Source: Aricia agestis (taxonomy: Eukaryota > Arthropoda > Insecta > Lepidoptera > Lycaenidae). From it: a stretch of 64,000 nt of DNA. The position numbers were made by a program, and so were the translations under genes. The notes under the pieces were generated by a model that was not told where the DNA came from, searched no databases, and saw only the letters and a program-made list of their open reading frames with translations. Position 1 is the first letter of the stretch. Each line of letters opens with the position of its first letter. The stretch is from NCBI RefSeq assembly GCF_905147365.1, contig NC_056428.1, positions 6,044,001-6,108,000 of the forward strand, read 5' to 3'. Positions 34,380-45,716 of the stretch are shown here, piece by piece.

Positions 34380-34915
34380 ATTAAAGAATCCAATCTTAAT
34401 GTATATAGAAGACCATTTTTATTACTTACAGTATTTATATGTATATAGTTTTAGGTGCCGTTTGTATTTCTCGAATGATTTTGTTGTTACATTTCTGTAA
34501 AAAAACCGTTTAAAGTTACACCGCCAATTTGCATAACAATTTCTGATTTCGTTTTCTTTATATATTTGCCAATAGAAAATTTATAAATGAATAAACTAGA
34601 TCTAGGTCCAACGACCGTACTTTATGAGCAATGTCGAGACGATGCAGTGGCCATGTCATAAAGGAGTAGGTGTCGCGCGTAAATCATTCTCCAATTTACA
34701 TAACGTCTTAAGATATGCTCCGACATGTTCTGAGACACCGTTACGTTGTGCATCTACATGGCTCTTTCTACTTCTGATATTATAAGGCTTAGAAATTCTC
34801 CTTTAATTCGTGCAAAAATATTTTTAAACTTAGTTTTCATTTCATAAATAGCGGCAAAATTATGCCTTTACTTGTATTTCAAGCCTTCTTTGTAACTGAA
34901 GCCCAAATACGAAAC
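34380..34915. other. No gene seen
   Basis: AT-rich sequence without a recognised frame. Confidence 0.4.
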
Positions 34916-34916
34916 C

Positions 34917-35211
34917 TCTGCTCCAAGTTGGGGAGGAGTTGGATATCCTATTGATGTTTTTGTTCATAGCTATAATTCATCATCATCAGCCTGCTCAGTG
35001 CTGGACAATCAGGGTTTATTTCAATCAATATTTACATGCTGCTGCTGCAGCATCACCTGGATTCTATAGGAACCGAGCTTCGTATGAGCCCAAAGTGGAG
35101 GTTTCATGTTTGGGCTCATATTAAGGGCCTCATCGAAAAGGATATTGATAGATGGTAATTACGTTGATAGGAATTATTCTGCACTATACCCAACACAAGT
35201 TTAAAATGTAT
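34917..35211 (+). repeat. Dispersed repeat T, copy 2 (contiguous)
   Basis: Holds TCAGCCTGCTCAGTGCTGGA, the TGCTGCTGCAGCATCACCTG block and GTGGAGGTTTCATGTTTGGG in one piece. The 61-codon frame at 34939-35124 reads through this repeat and is not a gene. Its right edge adjoins MITE M1 as in copy 1. Confidence 0.65.
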
Positions 35212-35636
35212 GAAATAAAATTAAATTAAGAAATTTAAAAAAAACCCCGCCAAACAACTTTAAAAAGTAATGAAATAATATTTACTGCCTTTAAGTTCAA
35301 ATAATTCCTAACTTGTGTAAAGTAATATTTTAGTCCATAATTATTGTTGTCAAGGTGTGTCGGGGGACCGCTAATGTAGATGTTTGATTTGAGATTTCAC
35401 ATAACATTATAATTTATAGTTTAAGGATCAGTTCAGAGCGAACCGAATGGAGATAATCAGCGACTTGGCGGTTGTAGGTTGTAGTTAACTTGGCGGTCCC
35501 CCGACACACTGTGACAACAATTATGGACTAAAATATTACTTTACACAAGTTAGGAATTATTTGAACTTAAAGGCAGTAAATATTATTTCATTACTTTTTA
35601 AAGTTGTTTGGCGGGGGTTTTTTTAAATTTCTTAAT
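35212..35636. mobile_element. Long-arm MITE family M1, copy 2
   Basis: Arms of ~160 bp, outer end AAATTAAATTAAGAAATTTA and inner end GTGTCGGGGGACCGC, invert at 35480-35636 (GGCGGTCCCCCGACACA...). Very close to copy 1 over both arms. Confidence 0.8.
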
Positions 35637-35639
35637 TTA

Positions 35640-36300
35640 TTCGTAAAAAGGGTTACAAAGTTTTTCGTTCGCGTATTAATATTATGATGATGATTCCATA
35701 AAGCAAAATATTTTTAACCTTACTTTATCATAAATTGTAGCAAAATGATAACCAAACTTTTCTGGTTTTCAAATATTATGTATCTTTCCAATGTTTTCTA
35801 AACCAATGTTTATTAAATCCAATCATTTTAAACTAATGAGCTCCAAGTTCAGCTCGAGCTAAAAATGTCAGATCGAAAACGTTTAAGCCGTAGTATTTAC
35901 GTTTGTCTGAGTATGTGGGCGTAACAAGTTTCCGTCAGTTGTCCCGTTATGAGCGTCATCTGCAGCTACCCCGCGTGTTGGGGTGCGCGCGTGCTGTTTT
36001 TGTGTGCGCTCGCGCAACGTTATTATTAGCATAATATGCTCTTATAGGATTTCGCTCCGTTTTAAATGTTGATCCTGCAAGTTATTTTACTTTTTGTTTT
36101 TTTATTTAGTAAAGTTTTAATTATATTTATCTATAACTTAAAAGTATAAAATAAATGAAGTGATAACCATCTTCCGTTGCTAAGTTTTTGTTACCATTTA
36201 TATTTTTTAGTAACGTTAAATTCCAAATTAGACTGTAAATTTTCCTATAATACTTCAATTATAATATAAATCTACAAGTTAACTAAAAATGTTATTTATG
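35640..36300. other. No gene seen
   Basis: TCGTAAAAAGGGTTACAAAG at 35641 recurs at 42639 and is part of a dispersed repeat. 35930-36010 is GC-richer (GTTGGGGTGCGCGCGTGC) without coding signal. Confidence 0.4.
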
Positions 36301-36307
36301 ATACTAA

Positions 36308-36446
36308 GAGCCTGTTTCACCACTTCCTGATAAGTGCCGAATAGGCTATCCACCACTTAAATTGACAGATGAAGTATGGAGAATCTGTCAAAAAAGTTGT
36401 GAATAATCTATTCGGCACTTTATCAGAAAGTAGTGAAACAGGCCCT
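36308..36446. mobile_element. MITE family V, copy 2
   Basis: AGAGCCTGTTTCACCACTTC and its inverted end GTAGTGAAACAGGCCCT enclose the shared GAAGTATGGAGAATCTGTCA. Flanks (cta / taa) are compatible with a 3-bp duplication but not decisive. Confidence 0.78.
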
Positions 36447-36449
36447 AAT

Positions 36450-38385
36450 AGTTTTTAAAATATCTTTAGTACTGATTTAAGCCGCCGAGAAACTACATAA
36501 GTACAATGTTTTTTTATTTATTTTACAGTTTATACTACTTTACTATACTACTTACTACTACTTTACTTTATATATAAATAATCACTACAGCGTATAGCGC
36601 AACAGAACTCAGAAGCCTTTGAAACTGCTGTCAATGGATGCGCACATGTTGGAGATGGTGTCGCCGCCAAAGGCAAATAATAAATATGACATAACTCAGC
36701 GAAAAGCTACAAAGAGTCCGTCCAGAGTTTTTTTTACCTCAAGGTTTTGGGGAGTGACCCTTATGACGTTAACATAAAGGTCCTGCCAGACGTAAAACAC
36801 CAGAGAATGTCAGCCGCACACGCCGATCAGCAATAAATCTTGGCGTTTGTTTGCAGAGTGTCTACTGCAAATACAACTAACAGTTTGGGCTCTTTTGTTT
36901 GTTTTTACAGCCTCTTTGTCGGTACAAGGGTCGCTAACTGCACAGCATGTCGTGCCATTTCTCGTTTAATTTTATCGCTTTTCCTAAACACTTTTTCGCT
37001 TGTGTTTCTATCGAAATTAAAATATCGTCTCGGGTTCATGTTATTTATTGCTATTCGGTTCCATTCCATATGTGTAAGATGCGGCATGCTAATGGTAGTG
37101 AGTAGTGACTCAATGTCACGGAATGACTTGTGTTTTACATAAATTACATTAACTGTGCTTTTATTATACATTTGGATAGTGAATTTTATAAAATTATAAG
37201 TAAGTTGATGATTAAATCCTTTAAGTTTACTTTTGTTAATTTTTAAAAACTGACCTCACCTGACATTAATATAACACAATATATTAAAAATATCAAATTA
37301 TTCTGAATTCGCCAATAATGACAAACTAAACAGTATTTAGAATACAAGAAAATTACTTTGAAGTGATCAAGACCTAAACGATAGGGTAGAACTTCTTTAT
37401 TTGTTGTTTCTATTTTTAAATACATAGTTCGTTCTCGTCAAATGTGAACCACATGCTTCTTAATTACGTAACCCATCCCATAGCCAAGAGACTTTTTTGT
37501 TTATATTTACTTTGGCACGAGTCGTCTAACCAAGATCAAATCATTAACTTCTCAGCATCCATCAAGGATCTTAAATTATTTTTGGTACTATGAATTGTAG
37601 TTTATTTTTATATTGTCTTTAATTTAACATCTAAAATTTTATGTATATTTTTCAAAAGCCTGTGAGATTTATTTAACTGTTTTGGGCTATCCGGCTGTGC
37701 TAGGTATTTGTGGTTTGGTATTGTAGCAAATTTGTGTCCAATATACAAATTATTTGAGTACGGAGTACCTAATATGAAAATAGAGAGACTTTATTTTATT
37801 TAGTTTTCTCACTTATAGATTTTTTTCTAAGGGTTTACTGTGTGCTTAATTGTCGGTTAAGCTGACATTGGATCTACTATTGCAATCGCTCTTGAATGTA
37901 ATCGTTGTAGCTAATACTTTTATTGCAAAGCTCTAGGTAAATATTTTTTCTTAATTATTCCATTAAATCATGACATCAGCAGTAGCATCACAAAAGGTCA
38001 ACATCCTATTTTTATGGGAGATGTAAACTTCGCAAAAAAGGAAACCATCTATCGACCCGTCTCTAATTATGTGGAACTAAAACCGTGACGCCGTATATCA
38101 AAATGGTAATGTTAATTGCACTTCCCTGCTTGAATAATATTTTTTTCTTTACTTTGCTTATTAATTTAGTTTTCATCATTATGAGATTTTGGGAAATTAA
38201 ATGTTGGTAAGTATTGAGATTGTAATCCCTGGTATTCCATGGTGATTCTTTTGCTACCGTATATCCAATGTTAAGAATCTCCAAATTATTCTTACTAGTG
38301 TTAGAAAATATATTTTCCGTGTGCATTGTTGCTAGCGGTGTCAGCTTTGTATACATTTGTTATCATATCAGAATGACATGAGGCT
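36450..38385. other. No gene established
   Basis: A 48-codon frame beginning MDAHMLEMVSPPKANNKYD near 36634 sits in locally GC-richer sequence and could be a short exon, but no splice sites or homology support it. The frames at 36840-37142 (plus), 36905-37171 and 38063-38356 (minus) show no recognised motif. Confidence 0.3.
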
Positions 38386-38389
38386 GGTT

Positions 38390-38757
38390 CGTCGCCTTCG
38401 AGCGGCTCAACGCGCGCGTCCCCTACCGCGTCTCCCCCCGCGCCGTCTGCCCCTTATGCAGTCAGTCGCCACCCGAACGCAGTAGTGAGTTCACGTCGCG
38501 TTCACACGTAATAAGCTTTCTCGTGATCGAGCTTTTGTAATATTTTATTATTCAGTGTTATCAATATCATAATTACCAAGATTTATTGATCCGCTAGCGT
38601 CTGTTGTTTTCGATTCAGTGTGAGTGTCTGTGCTGTGTACAAGTAATAACAAAACAATAAAGTTAACAGTCTTGTGCCATTAGGAATCTATTTGACTAAC
38701 TGATGGTTCAGTATTTCGGAATGCCCGGACACATTTGAATTTACATCAGAGAAACAG
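38390..38757 (+). promoter_or_regulatory. Candidate host promoter and non-coding first exon
   Basis: A sharply GC- and CpG-rich island (38390-38485) ends at an arthropod initiator-like GTCAGTC (A at 38464), followed within 25-33 bp by an AGTTC downstream-element-like motif. The transcript would continue through ~290 bp of AT-richer leader and stop at a donor-like CAG|GTATGG (38757/38758). The leader holds only a short upstream ORF, MVQYFGMPGHI-stop (38704-38739). No TATA box is obvious. This is the most host-gene-like piece of the window; expression data are needed to prove it. Confidence 0.4.
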
Positions 38758-38759
38758 GT

Positions 38760-40060
38760 ATGGGTTTTGTTTAGATGATCTGTATCGTGTTGTAACTAAC
38801 CAAAATATTGTCTAAAATATTATTTAACTACTTAAAAATATCGATCACATAAACCGTCCAAACGAAAAGAACGTATAACATTTTAATTAATGGTGTACGA
38901 AGTATTTTCATGACATAAATATTTAATTATCTCACAGTACCGTGAATAGAGGGTGGGCCATTGGAAGGTGTGGGGAAAAGGGATGGATATATCAATACTG
39001 CGTGAGGGGTTGCCAACGCTGCATAGCCCTTAGCTACAATAGAGGGATTTCCAAGGGAATGTACTTAGACACATAGGTTTTTTGAAGTACTTATTAGGTG
39101 GTACAGCATTGTTCTCTTAAAATGCAACTAGTGTGGAACAATGTTCTTTTTTGCTTCGTGTACATCCACTTAAACGGTGCTTATAAGATGTAGTATTTTA
39201 GTCCCCAGTCTGCGTTATGATCATTGACAAGTTAAGACATGTTTTAACAAGAAGTAAACAATGTGGGTCTCACAGATAAGGGTCTGTGACCTTAGGCAGT
39301 TTGAATTTGGGACGGTACGATTTACTTAATACAAACATGTTTTAAAACCGTTTCATCTATTCTTTAGAATGACATTTTTTGAAAATATAAACTCTGGAGT
39401 TTAAAATAAAATTAGGTTGTTAAGATTCTCGCCAGTATTTGGTACTACTAATATATATGTACTGTGCCAGTATATATACTCGTTCTCATAAAATGTTGCA
39501 AACTTTCTCAGAATGAATGTAAACCAGCTCGACTATCACTAAAACTATGCTATTACCTCTAATAACGTGTAGACTATATTGAATAATATCAGAGGAGTGT
39601 GTGTAATATCACAATTGCCACTTTCGTTCTAAAAACGGTTTCTCTTCACATGTTCCTCATTAACGATTTTTCAAGCATTAATCAAACTTTCTTGTTTTGA
39701 TTATGTATTTACTTTTATTCTTCTAGCAGGTTTGTTTTTGTAATTTATTTTAGTTTTCCAATATATGATATTAATTTGTTTAATATCATATATTGGAATT
39801 TTAATCATAAAGAATTCTAGGATTTTCTCCTCGTGACTCTATTCATTGTTAGGGGTTTACAATGGATTTTGTGGAAGACTTGCTAATTACTTTTTTATCG
39901 CTTCTTTACTCATTGCAACCATTAAAAAAATCAATACTTTATCAGCTGTTTCATTGCATTTGGTAATAAAATTATTCTAATCATCTTCCTAAAAATCGAA
40001 ATTTTTAACAATCTTAGATTAAAATTGCTATCATGTATTTACTTGAATTTAATATCCCTG
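38760..40060. other. No gene seen
   Basis: AT-rich. A small inverted repeat CCAATATATGATATTAATTTG / TTTAATATCATATATTGGAA is at 39757-39797. Otherwise nothing recognised. Confidence 0.4.
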
Positions 40061-40066
40061 TCATAG

Positions 40067-41032
40067 CCTAGTAAACGAATGTCCAAAATGGGGGTCTGCT
40101 TGGAAAAGTCGAAAGCAGAAAATTTAACTTTGGTACTTTGTTTAGAGTAATTAAGAGATAAACATACTAAAAGTCCTGACCCCTCCGAGGTGAGCCCGAG
40201 GGAGGTGGGTAAAGAAGGTCCCGTTTTTTGGTTTTTTGCTTACTCATAAAAAAAGGTGCTTCGTACGAAATTCTTTTCTACTATATAATAAAAGCTAATT
40301 AAATTCTCTACAACTTCGTCCTTTATACTTTGTATCTATTTCCTATCATTGCCTCGCTATGAGCTTCTAAAATTGGCCGATTTTCAAAAGTGTGTTTTTT
40401 AGGGTAAAAAATTGAAAAAAAAATCAAGTTTGTTGTATGATAGCCCCCCTAAAATATTTAATTTCTTTTGTTTTTAGTATTTATTATTATAGCGGCAACA
40501 GAAGTACACCATCTCTGAAAATTTCAACTCTCTAGCTATTATCGTTATTGAGTTATAGCCGGAGACAGACAGACGGACAGACAGACGGACAGACAGACGG
40601 ACAGACAGACGGACAGACAGACGGACAGACAGACGGACAGACGGACGGACAAACAGACGGACAGACGGATGGACAGACAGACGGTCAGGAAGACGGACAG
40701 ACATTAAAGTCTCAGTATAGGGTCCCGTTTTTACCCTTTGGGTACGAAACCCTAAAAAACACACTCGGCCAATTTTAGAAGCTCATAGCGAGGCAATGAT
40801 TGGAGATAGATACAAAGTGTAAAGGACAAAGCTATAGAAAATTTAATTAGATTTTATTATGTAGTACAAAAGAATTACGTACGAAGCACCGTTTTTGATG
40901 AGTAAGCAAAAAACCGAACCTCTGAGGGGCCAGGACTTTTAGTATGTTTATCTCCTAATTAGTCTAAACAAGGTACCAAAGTCAACATTTCTGGTTTCGA
41001 CTTTTCCAAGCAGAATCATTCGTTTACTAGGG
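40067..41032. mobile_element. 966-bp fold-back element with (GACAGACG)n centre
   Basis: The arms 40067-40400 and 40750-41032 are imperfect inverted copies. The outer end is CCTAGTAAACGAATG, inner blocks include GAGATAAACATACTAAAAGT, GCTTCGTACG and CATTGCCTCGCTATGAGCTT. The centre is an inverted copy of repeat R (see 5112-5530) with a 140-bp GACAGACGGACA array. It encodes no transposase. The minus and plus frames of repeated SVRLSVR/DGQTDGQ residues are translations of the microsatellite. Confidence 0.8.
40563..40701. repeat. (GACAGACAGACG)n microsatellite
   Basis: About 11 imperfect 12-bp units of GACAGACAGACG within the fold-back centre. Confidence 0.95.
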
Positions 41033-41039
41033 TATCATG

Positions 41040-43975
41040 TGAAAGTTGATACTTAAGGATGTTAAAATTTATATGAAAAGTTCTAAGAGTTTGGCACCGT
41101 TAAGTTACAAGTTATGATTTATTGAGTTCTAAAGTGTTAACCTAATAATATAATCATTTTATCGTATGCTGATTGCAATAATACATGGTTTTATCTTGTA
41201 AATCTAAAAATTAAGTATTATCTTAACTTAGCTTATGCAGAATGTGTTAGTGCGATTATGAAAATAATAAAGATACTACGAGTACCTACAAGAAAGAAAC
41301 AAGGCGCACTGGTGATTGGTGATAAAAAGTTTTATGTTGATATTGACAATAATTAACATGATTATGACTTATTCGTTCAGCCTTAATTTTACCTAAACTT
41401 AATACGTAGAGCTACATATTGACTAACATAATCATAATTCATAGTATTATATAATACTGGTTTAACCTTTTTCATCTTTCTATTCTATCTGTGCATTTTC
41501 TTGGATTACTCATAATCCTACAACAATCCCTTCTTAGGTACAAAGAACACTTAATCCAAGAATCTCATTTTTTATTATAAAATCTTACGGTAAGAGCTTC
41601 TTATTTACATTTCTGTTATCTTTTATTATTTGCCTCATTTTCTGTTCTTTATTATAATGCTTTTATTAAGTTATATGTTGGTATTAAATTTATTAAGTTT
41701 TACAACAACGAATTTTATAATGTAATCCTATACTTATTTTTACAAAAATATTTTAAGTGTTAAAGTGCGTTGAAAATCGATAATCATGCATTCAATATAC
41801 TCTATAGTCTATAATATTATATCCTACTCTTACCACTTTGGTTCACAATTTTTGCTTGAATTGGGAAGGAAAATACATATTATATTCAAAATATGGATGG
41901 ATGGACAATGGACATATTGTGTTGGTTTCAATGAAATTTGATGCGTAAATGTTAAAAGTCGTGACTGTAGCTAATGATATCCGATCATGATGACATCCGA
42001 TACGAGGAGTCACAAGTCCCAGTGGCGATTGATTGGTCACTTTTCCATCAAGTCAATACCCCCCGTTTACTGGCATGGGACACGAACAGTGATACGCGAC
42101 CGTCGTATCCGGTGTGTGGTTCTTATCCACGAAATAAGGACCTCCTATTTGATTATGAGGTTGTTCGCCTTTCACTTCCTCTAATCTCGGCTTGATTTTA
42201 TGATCGTATTTCGTTGCATTGATTTCTTTAGATTTTCAGCTTTTTCAGTCGGGATTTTGAAAAATGGCAGTCTCTAAAAATATAACTAATCTAACCGAGT
42301 ACCATTCTCACGTACGAAATTCGACCTTAAATTTAATTATCTTCTTCTTTTGGCTCTCCGTTTAAAGTACATATTGACAATTTCAGATTGAATAAAAAAA
42401 ACAAAAATCCTTTTTTTATTTGACAACAGACTTCAACCATAAACAAATGACTATAATTCGTATGTATAGGCTTGTCAAAAAAGATGGTAGTGTGCACATT
42501 GTAGAGTGTGTAATGTTTTATTTGTTAAAATAATGTATGATAAAAGCATCATTTCAAAATAATATTAGCTCGATGCACTCCTACACAATATAAACTATAA
42601 CTGTGCGAAATTTCATGCACCTACGTTTGCCCATTTTTCGTAAAAAGGGTTACAAAGTTTATACATATAGATATTATGATGCCTCCAACACTGGTTTCGG
42701 TGACGGTGCCCGCATCATTGTCACCAGGTCAGCAACGTAGTAGTAATATTTAGAGTGCCTAATTGTTTGCGCAGTTTCAAGAAATATACAATGACCGCAT
42801 CATGTAACGCATGGGTTATCTTTCTTGTCAGACATACAGGTGTTCAGACTACTGTGTCCTAACCAAACTTGGAAACAACATAAATTTTTCGATGCGGGAA
42901 TGTAATTTAGTACGAGAGTAAAGCTCTAAACCACTGTACCACGGAGTTGTTGGGTTCTGTCTTACCGTAAGTCATTAGTTGATGATTTAGCACAGAAAGG
43001 TGAAACTTTAATTACGGGTCGTTAACTTTATATCTCTCGTTTATTGTCCATAATAGTCTGCCACTGACGTGACGTCTAAATTTAACCAAATTAAATGATT
43101 GTTCTATTTTTGGTACTTTATGACTTCACGCAAACTTTATTGGTGTGAGAGAGATATTTTATGAGTATGGGCTTCCCATTTGTAGGCTGTTTATTGTTTC
43201 TCTCCATCTAATATATTATTCTCTTCTTAAAAGAAGACAGCACCAGGATTTGTAATTATATCGTCTTTCGTAAGGACTTGGTATTATATGTACCGACTAC
43301 CATATAAAACCATACCATGCCAATATATAACCTATAAGTTAAATTGTATTTTACAAAATCGTTCAGTTCTAACGTACAACTAGACCTTGATTAGATTTTC
43401 GTGTCGGGGCATCCCCTAATGCACTTAATTTCCTACAAAATGGCTCTCACTTTTATTTTCCATTTGGAATTTCAGCGTTCGTTTTTCGCGGCGAAAATTG
43501 TGATGGAAACTGCGCAGTTACTGTATGGAGTTCCCACCCTTTTTACGAATCGAATATATCTAGAAAACGAGCAATCGTATTTTATTTTCTACAATATTTT
43601 CCAAGCGTACTTATGTGGTTTTTTCCTGGAGTTTCTATCTAAGATCTAGGTTCTTTTGTCTAGATTCTTAAGTAGCCAGATTAATAAAAAATAAAAATTA
43701 ACACTTCTGGAACAAATCTGCGGTATCATAGTATTGAATGCAACTCGAGTACTTACAATAATATTAATAAATTGTTTTATTGATGTGGGAGCGATCTACT
43801 AGTCAATGTATCGGACACTGACCCAGTAAGATTTATAGTCTAGCCTGGAGCTGATGTCATGGACGTATTTTTTATTTCCTTCGTTTTCCTTAAGGTAAGT
43901 AATAATTATACTTTATTTGTAACTGACTTCCGAAAAATACGGTTCTTCGTTTGGTGGATATTTTTACTGGTTAAT
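41040..43975. other. No gene recognised
   Basis: AT-rich. 42590-42680 holds CGAAATTTCATGCACCTACG and TTTTCGTAAAAAGGGTTACA, a dispersed repeat fragment shared with 35639-35690. Frames at 41974-42195 and 43401-43649 carry no motif. Confidence 0.4.
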
Positions 43976-43980
43976 GAAAA

Positions 43981-44170
43981 TGAAATGAAAAAATGAAAAT
44001 ATACTTTATTGTGCACAATCAATTACATAAAATACAAAGTTTAAAAAGAAATAATATTAATAAATGCAGAAAGCACACAAAGGCGGCCTTATTACTTAGC
44101 AGCAATCTCTTCCAGGCAACCTTTGAGTGAGAGGATTAGAATGCTGGAATCGGGTATAGTGCTAAAAGTA
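43981..44170 (-). repeat. LINE 3' UTR-like fragment
   Basis: Minus strand reads GGTTGCCTGGAAGAGATTGC, TAAGGCCGCCTTTGTGTGC and TGTGCACAATAAAGTATATT with an A-rich end. This block order is a known 3' UTR of an insect LINE (CR1/Jockey group, from memory). The AATAAA signal is present, coding part absent. Confidence 0.55.
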
Positions 44171-44273
44171 TATTAATTAAACTGAGACATAAAAAGCTAA
44201 ATATTAAAAAAAAATAAGTACATAGATAGATATATAATGTAATATAATTAAACATACATATTATGCTAAAATA

Positions 44274-45092
44274 TATATGTTACGCTCAAAGGCCGAAATC
44301 GCTCAATGAGCGAAAAAATGGCTCACAACGCGTTGTGGTCACAGTGAAACAGCCACGACGCGAAATTCGCGTCGTGGCTCTAATGAAAACGGCCACGACG
44401 CGTTCTGGCAATCACAAAAAGACCATAACGCGAAATTCGTGTCGTGGCTAATATGCTTTTTGTTTTTCTTCTTGATTTGTTCTCGATTGATTAATCGTCC
44501 ATAGGTATGGAAGATTATATTTAAATTTCCACGCGTACTACAAAATATTTTTTCTTTTACTAAATCACTGCATAACGTGTTTTTCATTATTATTTGAAAA
44601 TATCCATAGTTCCATAATATCCGTGCTAATATCTGTCTGTCTAGCGCAACGTGTTATTGTTTGTTGTTGTTGTTTCTTTTAAATATAAGGTAATCTGATC
44701 TTAATAAATATATACGTTGCGCTAGACACACATTAATAATATTAGTACGTATAGTATGGAATTATGGATATTTTGTAAATAATAATGATAAACACGTTAT
44801 GCAGTGATTTAGTAAAAGAAAAAATATATTGTAGTACGCGTGGTAATTCAAATATAGTCTTCCATACCTATGGACGATTAATCAATCAAGAACAAGTCAA
44901 GAAAAACGAATAGCATATCAGCCACGACACTTTCGCGTTATGGTCTTTTGGTGATTGCCAGAACGCGTCGTGGCCGTTTTCATTAGAGCCACGACGCGAA
45001 TTTCGCGTCGTGGCTGTTTCACTGTGACCACAACGCGTTGTGAGCCATTTTTTCGCTTGTTGAGCGATATCGGTATTTGAGCGTAACATATA
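44274..45092. mobile_element. 819-bp palindromic element with two 379-bp arms
   Basis: Left arm 44274-44652 and right arm 44714-45092 are equal-length inverted copies with roughly 90% identity by eye, separated by a 61-nt loop. The outer end is TATATGTTACGCTCAAA and the inner end GTCTAGCGCAACGT. Each arm carries nested short palindromes, e.g. CACGACGCG-AAATT-CGCGTCGTG and CACAACGCGTTGTG, giving an outer array of CGCG-rich dyads, while the inner half is AT-rich. No ORF beyond read-through of the arms. Closest idea: a fold-back/MITE of a DNA transposon whose transposase binds the repeated CACRACGCG motif. No clear target duplication. Confidence 0.85.
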
Positions 45093-45094
45093 CA

Positions 45095-45425
45095 TACGAT
45101 ATTATAATATAAATATAATCAATATAATTATATACTTACTACATAAATTTAAATTTGACACGTCTTTTAAAGAAGACTTAAAAATGTTTTTAAGTCTTCT
45201 TTAAAAGTCTTCTTTAAACAAACACAATCTAGAAAGTCCAAAAGTAGGTTAGGTTAGGTTGGAACTTAGACTACAAGACCCAGATATAGGAGCCCGTCGA
45301 CTTCCTTTTGTAGTAGTTTGTCAAATAAATTGGGGTAGGTTTGTAAACATTTACCAAGAATAAGATAATATTAAGGGGTTGAAGTATTTTCTTACGCAAT
45401 GGTTAGTGGGTAACTAAAAAGAGTG
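45095..45425. other. No gene seen
   Basis: Includes an AAGTCTTCTTTAAA inverted pair at 45167-45216 and a short TTAGGTTAGGTT stretch at 45247. No coding frame. Confidence 0.4.
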
Positions 45426-45426
45426 A

Positions 45427-45716
45427 AATTATTATTTTTAACAAAAAATTAAAACCGACTTCCAAGGTAAAAACAATAATAACATCCTTATATTAATATG
45501 AACTAAAAAGTATTAAATAATTTATCCTATCTAATAGTGCCTTTTTCCGAATTCGGCTAAACCTCAACTATTTCTGTACTCAATCTTCATAATTTTGAAG
45601 TCGGTGCCAGTTCCAAAAGTTTCAAATATTCTGTCAGAGAACTAAAGATTCAGCTATCTGGTATTATTGTTTTTACCTTGGAAGTCGGTTTTAATTTTTT
45701 GTTAAAAATAATAATT
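45427..45716. mobile_element. 290-bp MITE with 55-bp inverted ends
   Basis: 45427-45481 and 45662-45716 are inverted (AATTATTATTTTTAACAAAA ... with AAAACCGACTTCCAAGGTAA inside). It abuts the Jockey-like LINE remnant, whose readable frame stops exactly at its edge. The AACCGACTTC phrase recurs alone at 51195, 54260 and 57878. Confidence 0.82.

Noticed and set aside
40474..40778. Proteins rich in SVRLSVR or DGQTDGQ
   Set aside because: Both come from the GACAGACG array inside the fold-back element; no start context or conserved domain.
45247..45260. Interstitial telomere repeat (TTAGG)n
   Set aside because: Only about two to three units (AGGTTAGGTTAGGTT), too short to distinguish from chance or from a common dispersed phrase.
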